This document shows positions 12,761-23,283 of a stretch of DNA of 64,000 nt, in pieces (the first letter of the stretch is position 1; each line of letters begins with the position of its first letter). The DNA lies in the NCBI GenBank assembly GCA_033032865.1, contig JAWHQI010000613.1, positions 1-64,000 on the forward strand, read 5' to 3'. Made by a program: the position numbers and the translations under genes. Source of the DNA: Dactylorhiza incarnata. Lineage: Eukaryota > Streptophyta > Magnoliopsida > Asparagales > Orchidaceae. The notes beneath the pieces were generated by a model that had not been told where the DNA came from, ran no database searches, and saw only the letters and a list, made by a program, of their open reading frames with translations.

Positions 12761-14883
12761 AAAGGCCTGCTCCTCTGAAGACGGATATCCGCAGTCGAAA
12801 TCCGAACCTTTATTGTGAATATCATAAAGAAGGGGGACATCTAACCGAAGACTGTCGAGCTCTTCGTTTGCTTATAGAAAGACTCCTTGGAGAGGGAAAG
12901 CTCCGGGGTCTAATTCGGAAAGATGCAATTGCTGAGCTAACCGCCGAGAAGAAAAAAGAGAAAGAAACAGTAGAAGTAACCTGGGAGTGTGCCGGCGTCG
13001 AAGACGCCGGCTGCTATGGTGACATCCATCCTTCTACCGAATGTGTTGAAGTCAATGATGTGGGCCCCTTAGGGGACATCTATTGTATTCATGGAGGAAC
13101 TGGAGCAGAATCATCTCGCAAATCTAGCATCGCAAGAGTTCTAAAGCAGGAAGTAGCAGCCACCTCAAGTTCTCCTCCCGAAAGCACTATTGTCACCTTT
13201 GGTCAGGATGACCTTCCCCCCAATGCCAATCCTTTTGACGATGCGGTAGTCATCAAGGCCGTCATCGAAAACTATACAGTCCACAAGATTCTGATTAATA
13301 CTGGCAGCTCCGTCAATCTCCTTTTCCGCCCGACTTTCGAGGCCCTGAAGACCGGAAAGCCTTTGCTCTCCACCGACGGGCCCCTCTATGGTTTTTCTGG
13401 GGAGAAGAAGGAAGTAGAGGGTTCAGTAAAACTCCTGGTCTCTCTCGGAGGAGTAATAAAGTTAATCAATTTTGTGGTAGTAGATGCCCCGAGCAACTAC
13501 TGTGCCATCTTCGGGAGGCCGATTCTCAATGCATATAGGGCAGTAGTGTCTACCTTTCACCTTTCCCTCAAGTTCGCGACCGAAGGAAAGCAGTATCGGG
13601 TCAGGAGCAACCCAAAGGTGGCTCGGGAGTGCTACGTCCGAACTGTCAACATGATCACCGACGTTCCACTTCCCGAGGCCGTTGTTGTGGCTGAGGCTTT
13701 GGAGATTGATGAGTCTCCAGAGGCCGCCAAGGAAGGAAAAGATCGAGAAGGGGCTCACTTGGAACCTGCCCAAGCGACCCAAGAAGTTCCTATTACTAAA
13801 GGGGCAGAAAAGAAGTTGGTCATCAACGCTGAGTTGCCAGAGGAGGAGAAAATGGAGCTAATCTCCTGCCTGTTGGAAAACCTGGATATCTTCGCTTGGT
13901 CAGCGGAGGATATGCCAGGAGTGGATCCGGACGTAGCTTGTCATCATCTAAATGTGTCTCCTGAATTCAAGCCCGTCCAAGAAAAGAAGAGACAAGTGGC
14001 GACCAAGCTGGCGTTACCCATCAGAGAGGAGGTTTCCAAACACCTAAAAGTGGGTTTCATTTCTGAGATTCAATACCCCACGTGGATGTCGAATGTTGTA
14101 ATGGTTAAGAAATCTGGTGGGAAGTGGCGCATGTGCGTGGACTTCACCAAACTTAATAAAGCGTGCCCTAAAGATTGCTACCCTTTGCCTCGGATAGATG
14201 TTTTAGTTGATTCCGCTGTTGGGTATGGTTTTATGAGTTTCCTCGATGCCTTCTCCGGATATCATCAAATTAAAATGCACAAACCTGACATCCCGCATAC
14301 CTCGTTTATCACAAACGATGGGTGTTTCTGCTATCTCGTAATGCCCTTCGGTCTTAAAAACGCGGGCGCAACATACCAAAGAATGATGGATACCATCTTT
14401 AAACATCAAAAAGGCAGGAATCTCGAAGTTTACGTTGATGACCTTCTTCTAAAAAGTAAAACATTCTCATTACACTTGATAGACCTCGTAGAGACGTTCG
14501 CTACTCTACGGAGGTTCAAGTTAAAATTAAACCCATTAAAATGTGTGTTCGGGGCAAGCAAAGGGAAATTTCTGGGGCATCTCTTAACTCCTAATGGCCT
14601 TGCACCAAATCCAGATAAGGTGAAGGTCATCCTTGATATGAGCCCTCCTCGAAATACCAAAGAATTTCAGCAACTTGGGGGTAGATTGGCAGGATTGAGC
14701 AGGTTTATCTCCAAATCCGGAGATAAAAGTGCCCCATTCTTTAAAACACTGCGAGGGGGATCAAAGTTCGAATGGAGCGAGCAGTGTAATAAGGCATTCG
14801 AGCAGCTGAAGGAACAGTTAACCTCGACTCCACTACTCCAAAGCCCCCGTGAGGGAGAAATACTAATCTTATATTTGGTCTAG
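12761..14883 (+). pseudogene. pol: Element 1 gag C-terminus, protease and reverse transcriptase (broken)
   Basis: One continuous frame covering the zinc knuckle, protease and RT. The knuckle is CEYHKEGGHLTEDC at 12814-12855, a C-x2-H-x4-H-x4-C form in which the second Cys of the usual CCHC motif is His. The protease motif reads INTGSS at 13294-13311: the catalytic Asp codon (GAT in element 2) is AAT at 13297, so the protease should be inactive. The RT has the YVDD box at 14431-14442 and the usual PFGLKNAGATYQRMM motif before it. The frame is lost by a 2-bp deletion near 14876-14880, giving TAG at 14881. Gag-Pro and RT are fused here without the stop found in element 2. Confidence 0.92.
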
Positions 14884-17152
14884 GCCAGATGCGGTAAGTT
14901 CTGTCCTCGTTCGGGAAGAAAAGAAGAGGCAGTTTCCAATATACTATGTCAGCCACATCCTTAAAGATGCAGAAACCAGATATTCGATCCTGGAAAAACT
15001 GGCCTTGGCCTTGGTTATGTCTGCGCGAAGACTCCGTCCTTATTTTAAGGCTCATTCCGTCCAAGTTATTACAGATCATCCTTTGAAAAATATTCTTGAA
15101 AAACCAGAACATTCAGGGAGGTTGGCGAAATGGGCTATTGAACTAAGCGAATTTGAGATATCATACATCCCTCGAACAGCAATCAAGTCGCAAATCCTGG
15201 CAGACTTCTTAGTAGATACAACAGAGCTTAGTTCCGAACAGGTAGTGCAATCTCCTTTGGCTTGGATCATTTACGTGGATGGGGCTTCTGGCAGAAACTC
15301 CGTGGGAGCCGGGGTAGTTCTGATCAGTCCAAATGGCATCAGGCTAGAGCAAGCTATCAAATTCTTCTTTTTAGTTACAAATAATCAGGCAGAATATGAA
15401 GCACTTTTGGCTGGGCTAAGGCTTGCGAAAGAGCTAGGCATAGAACATGTACATGTTAAAACTGATTCACTAGTAATGGCCTCTCAGGTCTTGGGAAATT
15501 ATGAGACAAGAGAGCCAATCCTGAGGAAATATCTGCTGTTAGCCAAAAGAGAAATTGGAAGATTCAAGTCATTCATCATCGAGCACATTCCAAGGACACA
15601 AAATGTGGAGGCAGATGAGTTGTCGAAGTTCGGTCTTCCATCTGGGGGAGTGACCTCTGAACTTTTCCATCCGGCAACAGATGAGACAGAACTCATGCAA
15701 ATTGATCATAATCCTTCATGGAAGGACCCTTATGGGTTGTTTCTATCAAAGGGGGAGTTCCATCATTCCATCAAAGACCGGAGAAGATTCAAAAGGAAAG
15801 CGGCATATTATTATCTGATAGCAGGAGTTCTTTACAGAAAAACCTTGATCTCTCCCTCAGCACGATGTGTTTCGGAGGACGAAGTCCCAACCATACTTCA
15901 AGAAGTTCATTCCGGGGAGTGCGGTAGTCATTCAGGAGCAAAGACTCTAGAGAAGAGAATCTTAAGACAGGGATATTTTTGGCCAACCATGAGAAAGGAT
16001 GCTGAAGCATTTGCCAAGCGATGTGTTCAGTGCCAAAAGTTCGCTCCCCTTCAGCATTTGCCTGCTCAGTCACTCAGGTCAATAACTGCGCCGTGGCCTT
16101 TTGCAGTATGGGGAATGGATCTTATGGGGCCTTTCCCAATAGCCAGCGGTCAGCGTCGTTTTATCATTGTGATGATCGATTATTTCAGTAAGTGGATTGA
16201 AGTAAAAGCATTAGCAAGAACTACTACCCAAATTGTCAGAAACTTCGTCTGGGGAGAAATCGTCTGCCGGCATGGAATTTCGCTAGCAATCATCACTGAT
16301 AATGGCCCATAGTTCAATAATCCGGAGATGATAAGTTTTTGTGATCAGGTCGGAATTGATCTTCGGTTTGCCTCAGTACATCATCCAAGGACCAATGGTC
16401 AAGTAGAGACAGCAAACAGGCAAATCAGGCAGCTTTTGATGAAAAGAGTCTTGAATCAAAGAGGGAATTGGGCGGACCAACTTCCTTCCATCCTTTGGAC
16501 TCTTCGTACTACCCCGTCCTCAGCTACCGGGGAGACACCATTCAAATTATCTCATGGCTCGGAAGCTGTTGTTCCTATAGAATTTGAGGTGGTCACTCCA
16601 AGAGTTGTTAACACCAAAGAAGGAGGAGAATCATGGATAGATGAAAATGATGAGGCTATCATGTATAGTCTAGATCTGATCGAAGAACTTCAGGATGAGG
16701 CAACAATCAGACAGGAGGAAGTTAAAAGGAGAATGACAAAATATTTCGACAAGAATGTCAGAGTGAAACAATTTGCAGTTGGGGATTTAGTACTAAAGAA
16801 GGTGGATGCTGCGGCCAGGTCTGGCAACGTCGGAAAACTAGATCCTAATTGGGCCGGACCCTTCATCATCAAAGAAGTACTAAAAAGTTGGGCTTACCGC
16901 CTCCAAACAAGTGAAGGAGAAGACATCTCGCGCACCTGGAGCGGTGAAGATCTCAAACGGTTCTATCCTTTAAATGTCTTCTTTACTTTCCTGCAGTTTC
17001 TGAGATATTTTAAGAAGCCCCATACTGACACTTCTCCATGTCTGATGTTTCCTTTTTGCATTTTCTCATATATCAAACTCACTGAACCACGGAGACATCG
17101 CCAAGTTCTGCTCGAACCCCCTCTGATTGTAGTCATTAGCGTAAAACCATGA
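14884..17152 (+). pseudogene. pol: Element 1 RNase H, archaeal-type RNase H and integrase (broken)
   Basis: Continues pol in the +1-shifted frame. It contains the end of the standard Ty3/gypsy RNase H (YYVSHILKDAETRYSILEK and on), then a second archaeal-type RNase H whose acidic residues appear in YVDGASG (about 15272), NNQAEYEAL and KTDS, the last in NVEADELSK. Next come the integrase zinc finger (HSGECGSHSG, then CVQCQ), and the catalytic core: first Asp in WGMDLMG, second Asp in ITDNGP, Glu in NGQVE. A TAG at 16310-16312 replaces a Gln codon two codons after DNGP begins its final Pro, cutting the core in two; the same frame then runs to 17152 through a GPF-type C-terminal motif (NWAGPFIIKEV). 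No chromodomain is seen. Element 2 ends its frame earlier, so the natural C-terminus is uncertain. Confidence 0.92.
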
Positions 17153-17316
17153 AGATCATGTATAGCGGGGAGTTTCACACACGTGTAGTGGTAGCTTGCC
17201 AATTCCCGTGTGGTGGTTTTCAGAGTCTTGGATCCCGGCTGATATCCGACACACCCCTGCATCAAGGGAGGTCTAGGTGAATGTTGGCTCTATCATGCCC
17301 CGAGAGGGATATAGTT
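17130..17316 (+). other. Conserved non-coding block after integrase (element 1)
   Basis: Stretch strongly conserved with 48196-48389 of element 2, including GTGGTAGCTTGCCAATTCC, ACACACCCCTGCATCAAGGG and AGGTCTAGGTGA. Its similarity is much higher than that of the antisense genes further on, although no shared reading frame is preserved. It leads directly into the hairpin array, so a role as RNA (packaging signal, export or 3' processing) is possible but unproven. Confidence 0.65.
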
Positions 17317-17734
17317 ACAGCTTTGATGATCTTTCTGAGGAAAGCAATGTCGGTATAGCCCCCGCGGCACAACCACACCTGCCCAACTGATCATCTTAGT
17401 CTGTGACCATCGAATACTCCTAGGTACTCTCAAGCGATGCCTAAGCGGGACCCACAACTGAGTTGATCTCTCTGAGGAAAGCAATGTTCGCCGCCTAGGC
17501 CCACCTGCCCAATTGATCAACTCGGCTTGTAGCCCTAGGCAAGAGAGCAGTCGAGTCGCTTACAGCTCTTATGACCACTTGAGGAAAGCAATGTTCGCCG
17601 CCTAGGCCCACCTGCCCACTTGGTCATCTGGGTCTGTACTTGTCTCTCTTTATTTCTACAGCTCTTATGACCACTTGAGGAAAGCAATGTTCGCCGCCTA
17701 GACCCACCTGCCCACTTGGTCATCTGAGTCTGTA
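17317..17734 (+). ncRNA. Array of four covarying hairpins (element 1)
   Basis: Four ~77-88-bp units at 17317-17404, 17454-17530, 17561-17638 and 17657-17734. All have a centre built on GAGGAAAGCAATGT and CCCACCTGCCCA (the first copy has a degenerate centre). Arms differ between units but stay complementary: GATGATC/GATCATC (17325, 17389), GAGTTGATC/GATCAACTC (17460, 17515), and ATGACCA/TGGTCAT in units 3 and 4. An outer helix, ACAG/CTGT, ACAA/TTGT or TACAG/CTGTA, covaries as well. This is what selection on RNA (or cruciform DNA) structure looks like. Strand is assumed to be the genomic sense strand. Confidence 0.7.
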
Positions 17735-18876
17735 ATCATCTTTTATTGAATTATCTAATCTCATATGGTCATTATAGACCATTTGGAGGAAAAAGCAGAA
17801 TTCCTATGTACAGCACAAACCGGACGACTTAATACTCAAACCGGGCGGTTTAAAATCAGCAGGTTCCAAAGATTTCAGGCGGTTTGGTTATTAAACCAGG
17901 CGGTCTAAAATCAGCAGGTTCCAAAGATGTCATGCGGTCCGGTTTTTAGACCGGACGGCTTGAAATAAACATGGTATCATTAAAATATCACAAGGTAAAT
18001 ATCAAGGAAGCAAGCATAATCATGACCGGCCGACCTCATTATTCGGGTTGTAAATCTATCATCTTTATGGTTTCCAACACAATCCGATCGGTTAAATACA
18101 GGCTCTTTTCGATCAGGCAGTTATGATTCTCATTGCGAGTATTAAACCTGCTAATCGCACAAATTCTATATACAGCCCGTGCGGCTTGTCAGCCAATATA
18201 ATATAAAGCTGTCATATAGATTGTTCGGATTGAATGCTAATCGCACGGTCTATCAACTGATCTTTTTGCGACTTGATATTCTGTTTTGCAAGGCAGTTAT
18301 GCAGAACCAGTTTATGGTCGCACGGCTTGATTATTTCAAATTACCCATCGATTATCAGTTACATTCACGAAGGTGGGACTTGCAGCAATATTAGCTGCAA
18401 GTCGCCTGAGTTAAAATACTGACCGCTCGGTCTGATAACTGTTCTTATGACTTGCCATTCTTCATCCTGGAAAGCAAGTATGCAGGGTCTAATAGTAACC
18501 GCGCGGCTTGATCGTGTTCGGCTTCCTGGATATCATAATGTATTCATAATAAGTTGGAACCTTCTCGGGATTAATCGAATCAATCCGGATTGAAGGAAGC
18601 AAGCTATGCGAATGAGTTTTTTACTAATAAATATTTTACCGGAATCCTATGAAGATCATTATCCTAACCGGACGAGTTAATATTAAGTCGCACGACTTGG
18701 TTAAATCTAACACGGAAAGAGATCGCAAACAATCACATGTAAGTCGCAGAAGGTAGATGGATAGACAGGTAAAAGCTTTTCATTTCATTATCAAAACATT
18801 CTTTACATAATGTTAAGCCGACCGGCTAAAAACATCAGGCCGATGGCTATTCAAAATAAAAAACAAAACATAGCTA
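17735..18876. other. Element 1 spacer between hairpins and antisense gene A
   Basis: AT-richer non-coding DNA with no convincing gene. It contains many CCG-NN-CGG-type palindromes and partial forms, for example CCGCTCGG at 18423, and an imperfect ~65-bp tandem duplication near 17835-17960 built on AAATCAGCAGGTTCCAAAGAT. A block at about 18766-18835 (ACAGGTAAAA, CATTTCATT, TCAAAACAT) is shared with element 2 at about 49854-49900, just downstream of gene A, and may hold its 3' processing signals. Confidence 0.6.
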
Positions 18877-20682
18877 CTAGTTATGCGACTTAAGTTTCTT
18901 AGACGCAGGAGCACTTGAGTGTTCGCTGCCATCAATCGAAACGTCAGGAGAATAACCCTCGCTACCCAACGAGGATGAGCTGCTCAATTCGCCCGATTTG
19001 CGCCCAGCATCTTCTTCATAATCGCTGGATTCGGACTCCGAGCTACTCTCACCACTCTTCGCCGTTGCGGGTTCTTCAGCCTCATCATCCCCGTCGTCGC
19101 TCTCCTCTGAACTGGATCCATCAGATTTATTCTTTCCTTTGGCTTTCCGCCTGATCTTTTCTAACTTCTTTTGCAAGATCGGGTAGGCGTCCGAGAAGGT
19201 GAAATGCTCGAAACCAGACGCGAACCCTTTGAGCTCCCGTAAGCCATTAAAAGCGTTATCAATTCCCTCGGCGACATGAGGGAAGAGTTCCTGTTGATAG
19301 ACCGGGTCGGCCTCATCATACTTTGCCTGCAAGAGAAAAGAGTAAGGTAAGACCGTGCGGTCTGAGAACATTGGTGTTGAGGCTGGCCAGGTGATGACTT
19401 ACTGACTCGGCTTCCTTTAGCCACGCATTCTCTTTCTTCAGTTCGGCAATTTCCTTCTCTAGGTGATCATTTGCTTTAATCAACCTCTTGAAGGTCATTC
19501 CCATGAAGACGTTGGTGATGAGGCTCTCGGCACCAACCCGCGCGGCCTCCCTGGCGAGCTCTTCTTCAGGAATTTTCCTCAACCTCCTGAAGTTCCGTCG
19601 GCCAAACATAGCGATGCTGGCAGCCTCAGCATGCTGGCCCGACTTCTCATTCGCCCAGTGAGGAAGCGCAGTAGAGACCTGGACGCCATCGCTGTCCGGA
19701 TGCCAGGTCAAGACCGGGTGGCCTTTTAAATCCTTCACCTTGCTGAAGGAACGAAGGGTGGAGACGTTGCCCGAGGAGGCCGAATCCTCCCCATCGGATA
19801 GCAGCGGCTTGTTCCTGGCTTGTCTTGCCTCTTCTCCGTCTGAGTTAAGACTAAACCGGCCGGGCTGATCGGCTTGTTAGCAGGAACAACGGCTTGGGCT
19901 ACAAGAGGAGAAGAGTCAGCACAAGAGATCGAGCGGTCAACATTGAAGTCGGAAGCAAGGGAAAGCTTACTATCTTCAGGCCGAACATTCTCCAGCTCAG
20001 CAAGAAGCGGGATGTAGTAACTTATGTTAAGCCGCTCATCCTTAAGAAGCTTGCAGGTTGTCTTCTCCACCTCGCTTATTGGGACCTGTTGAAAGGCCTC
20101 CTCAGGCCGCACTTGCGGATTTGGGTTCAACAGGCCAAGTCGGCCTTCGAAGATCAAGTACCTCTCCGACCAGGCCGTGACCTTGTTCGCCAGGTTGACC
20201 ATCTTCAGCCCGCGGCAGCCGAAGTAGAGGTGGCCTTTGAAGATATTCGACTCGGAGTCCGGGATAGCCCGCACCGAGAATATCTTCCTGAAAAGGTCCA
20301 TAGAGAAGCGGACTCTCTCAGACCGTAGGTAGGAAATGAAGCTGCAAATCCCGGCCATCGAGTTAGGAGAAATTTGGCCGGGTACAACTCCATAATGGTC
20401 AAAGATCGCGGCAAGCTCGATCGAAATGGGAAACTTGAAACCACAATCGAAATGGTCGATTGGGATCGCGATCTGGTTCGGCCCGGAGGAATTCATCCGC
20501 TCGTCACGGAGCGGAAGCCGCGCGAGCAGCGGGCTATCAGTCATATGTTTCTCAACGGATTCGTCCAGTTCGGCCTTTGTCAAACGGCATTCATCGAGGT
20601 CTGCTGAGTGGAAGGACACAGCGGCTTCAGAGCGGGTAGCAGAAGTCTTGGCAGGTCGCTTCGGCTGGCGCTTTGCTCCCAT
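18877..20682 (-). pseudogene. Antisense gene A of element 1 (three exons, one frameshift)
   Basis: Encoded opposite to gag-pol. Exon 1 20682-19971 starts at an ATG (MGAKRQ) 37 nt from a TATA box. Intron 1 is 19970-19899 (72 bp, GTAAGC...TTGTAG), exon 2 is 19898-19404, intron 2 is 19403-19327 (GTAAGT...CTTGCAG), and exon 3 is 19326-18877. Exon 1 resembles the plant 'putative gypsy type transposon' family PF04195 (IELAAIFDHYGVVPGQISPN, then FRKIFSVRA). Exon 2 ends in a coiled coil (HLEKEIAELKKENAWLKEAE). Exon 3 is acidic and Ser-rich with the conserved SEGYSPDVSIDG near its end. One frame change lies near 19815-19835, after LTQTEKRQ, so this copy is probably dead. Splice sites match element 2 in position and phase. 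Family membership is by pattern, not by a search. Confidence 0.75.
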
Positions 20683-20718
20683 CTTCAAGTTTTGGTAAGA
20701 AGACTTTCGGAAGGGCGC

Positions 20719-20726
20719 TACTTATA
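20719..20726 (-). promoter_or_regulatory. TATA box of antisense gene A, element 1
   Basis: Reads TATAAGTA on the minus strand, 37-44 nt before the ATG at 20682. The identical octamer lies 35-42 nt before the ATG of gene A in element 2 although the surrounding bases have diverged. Confidence 0.6.
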
Positions 20727-21046
20727 GGAACGGCTGATCTGCGCTTAGCAAGAGTCAAATCACGGCTAGACCAGCCAACCCGTACGGGTACATCATCACA
20801 AAAGCCAACCACAAAGACAAGTATAATTCAAACAAGCGAATTAAAAAATCACAAAAACAAGCAGATCGGTTTATGTAAAGTAATCCACAGGCATCAATCA
20901 ACACAGCAAGAAGGCAAAGACATAAATTCGAATATTTAGGCCGCACGGCCTGGAAGACAGATCGAATATTATGGAGTCAGATTCAAGCAGTTGTCCGAGG
21001 GACCGAATAGAAATGTTATTACAAACTAATATCTTCGAGTCACTCA
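20727..21046. other. Element 1 spacer between antisense genes B and A
   Basis: About 320 bp of AT-rich DNA between the end of gene B and the promoter of gene A. It has a CCG-CA-CGG palindrome near 20941. No gene is seen. Confidence 0.6.
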
Positions 21047-23091
21047 TTACGGACGGGTTTCACTCGGTTCATCCTCCCCGTGAAGCCGCGCGACGTGATC
21101 GCCGATCTGAAGGACAGTTCCTTGCATTTGGTTCATGTTATGATTAAGGCGGTTGATCATGCTATGAATCCGCGCGGCATCTCTCTCTACTCGCGCCGCG
21201 GGGATCACGCGAGTAGGCAAGGCCGCTGCGGACTCATGAATGCTAGCAACTGGGTGGATCGCCCCGGCTGCAGGAAGAGACGAGCTCGTCCCTGCATCTG
21301 GGCGGCGTGACCCACGCCGGCCTTCGTCAACCACATTAATAGGGCGCCGACTTCCGCCGGCCTCCCTTGCTAAATGAAGGTATCTATCCCTATAATAGGC
21401 GCAGTCCTCTTCGAGCTTGCGGACTTCTTTCTTTCCACGATCAACCGGGGCGGTCAGGGCAGCCACCTGGTCTTGCTGCGCCTTTTCCTTCTCTCGGCGC
21501 TCTCTCCGCTCGGCCTCCAGCGCTGTCCGACTCTCCTTCCGTTCGGCTTCCAACTCAGCCCGAAGAACAGCTTTCTCATCTTGGGCGGCCTTCTCTCTCT
21601 CCTCCATAGCCCTCAACTGCTTCGCAAGGGTTTCGAGATTCTTTTGGAGCCCGGACATCTCGTCCTCCATGCGGGTATCCGGCAGCGAAGAATGCGGCAG
21701 AGGGGGATCAAAAGGGGGAAGATAGGACACCAGCTCGCCCGACTCTGGAATAGAGTCACGATCATCTGCAATAAGAAAAAGCAGTCAGAAAGTGTTCAAA
21801 AGGAGATCACTCTCTTCGAAACTTCCTCGCTTACAAGCCGCGACGGTTTGGGTTGAATTCGGGCGGACAGGTCGCCTTGCCTGCTCGGTATCAAACTTTC
21901 GGCGTTGTTCTCTCCACGATCTCTCGCTTTGCCTCCGCTTAGCAGCAGAAAATTGAGCAGCGGAGGGAAAGAAGCTGGGCGACGGGTTCAACAACGAAGC
22001 GCACGACATGTTTCGGGCCGCGGCTTGAAAAAACGAACGGGAAGGTTACCCGCTTCCTTTTTACCTTGCAGCAGAAGATTAGGTGGCGGCGGTGGCGGCC
22101 TAGAAAGTTGATCTCTTACTCGCTCCGCCTTCACCTGCATAAGCCGCAGACCTGTCATCACGGTATCTTCGGGTGCCGGTGTGGTTTTTTCGGTCCCCTT
22201 AGTGCTGGTCGCAACCTCAGGAAGGATGGCCTCCTTAAGCCTGGTCGCATCCTCAGACAGGGCGGCTCTTTTCTCTTCGCTCGGGTTGGCAGCCTGTAGT
22301 TCGGAAGAAGTTCTCAGCTGATCGTCTTGCTTCTAAAGGGAATCAAAATCCCTAAGGATGTCACTTACAGAGATGCTATGGGCGTCGACAGGAGCCTGGT
22401 CGTTCGACTGGGGGGAAGGAGTAATCAAGCCCTCCGAGACTTCATTCTCGCGCGACTTGCCTTGCAGGCTGTCCGCTCTCGGCCTCCCAGACGCTGCCTT
22501 GTTCTTGGCTCTTAGCTTCTTCATCTTCTTAAGAAGCCTGTCCGTCGCGGACTCCCCCTTCTTCCTCTTTTTCGACTTCAGCGCGGTTGGCTTTTCCGGG
22601 CTATCCTCGATGTCGACTACAAAAGCGCGCTGGTCGCTCGGCTTAGGAGAGTCAACTGTCTCTCCCCCTTTATCTCTTATGTTTAAATGAAAAACCCCGG
22701 ATGGGGTAACTTCAATTTTGAAAGATTCATCCCTATCGCCCTTCTGGGAAGCAGTCTCCAAGTCTGCCTTATCCGGCGGGGGAGACGGGCTATTTCCTTT
22801 GTCAGAGAAGGTTGGGGGATCAGTCGGGGGTGGGTTCGGACAGCTCGCCTCCTTTTTAGTCGACAGGTCGGCTGTTTGCTCGGGAAGCAGGTCGGTCGGC
22901 TTACTCGCCTCCTGTTTAGACGACAAGTCAACTGTCAGCCCTGCAGGCGGGTCGGTCGGTTTACTCGTCGAAGCAATTGTTACAGTTTTATCAGGCCGCG
23001 TCGCCTTTTTCTTCTTCTTATCTTTCGAGCGGTCTCTCTCGCGGTGCTTTCCGGGCTTCTCAAGAATTTCGAGCTGGGCCATTAAGTCCAT
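21047..23091 (-). pseudogene. Antisense gene B of element 1 (broken)
   Basis: Reads from an ATG at 23091 (a second ATG lies at 23094) towards 21047. The N-terminal part is Lys-rich with likely nuclear signals (KDKKKKKATRP, KSKKRKKG) and low-complexity Pro/Thr/Ser segments. The C-terminal part is a long coiled coil rich in Ala, Glu and Arg (EREKAAQDEKAVLRAELEAE) ending with a conserved RVERDAARIHSMIN segment. It is interrupted by an in-frame TAG at 22333-22335 and a frame change near 21990-22010. A probable intron lies at 21834-21766 (69 bp, GTAAGC...TTGCAG). Element 2 carries the intact homologue. Function is unknown; the architecture suggests a nuclear, self-associating protein. Confidence 0.7.
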
Positions 23092-23200
23092 CATCTTTTT
23101 CGGGCTGTTTAACCCGAAAGTACTAACCGCAATAGGCGAGTAGTGACTTGTGATATCAATGGAGTTATGTCAAAATCAAAGCTTCTGGAACATTTATAAC

Positions 23201-23208
23201 CAACAGGG
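23201..23208 (-). promoter_or_regulatory. Candidate TATA box of antisense gene B, element 1
   Basis: TATAAATG on the minus strand about 110 nt upstream of the gene B ATG. Element 2 has TATAAGAG about 96 nt upstream of its ATG, and a TACTCGCC block between TATA and ATG is shared. Confidence 0.45.
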
Positions 23209-23268
23209 TGAAGTCGGCGCGGTCTCCGGCTAGAACTGATATTTTCGAAATTTTCTCGGAAATTTAAA

Positions 23269-23283
23269 AATATGCGGGGATTA
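23269..23283 (+). other. Short polypurine-like tract before 3' LTR, element 1
   Basis: AATATGCGGGGATTA sits immediately before the 3' LTR and is identical in element 2. The plus-strand primer is normally a purine run here; GCGGGGA is the only candidate and is short. Confidence 0.5.

Noticed and set aside
17317..17734. CRISPR-like array or hammerhead ribozyme
   Set aside because: Only four units, repeats differ in their arms and lie in a plant retrotransposon. The CTGAGGAAAG stretch resembles but does not match the CTGATGA...GAAA hammerhead core.
21374..23143. Plus-strand open frames opposite antisense gene B
   Set aside because: GC-rich mirror frames of the antisense gene, without homology to each other between elements 1 and 2 and without start context.
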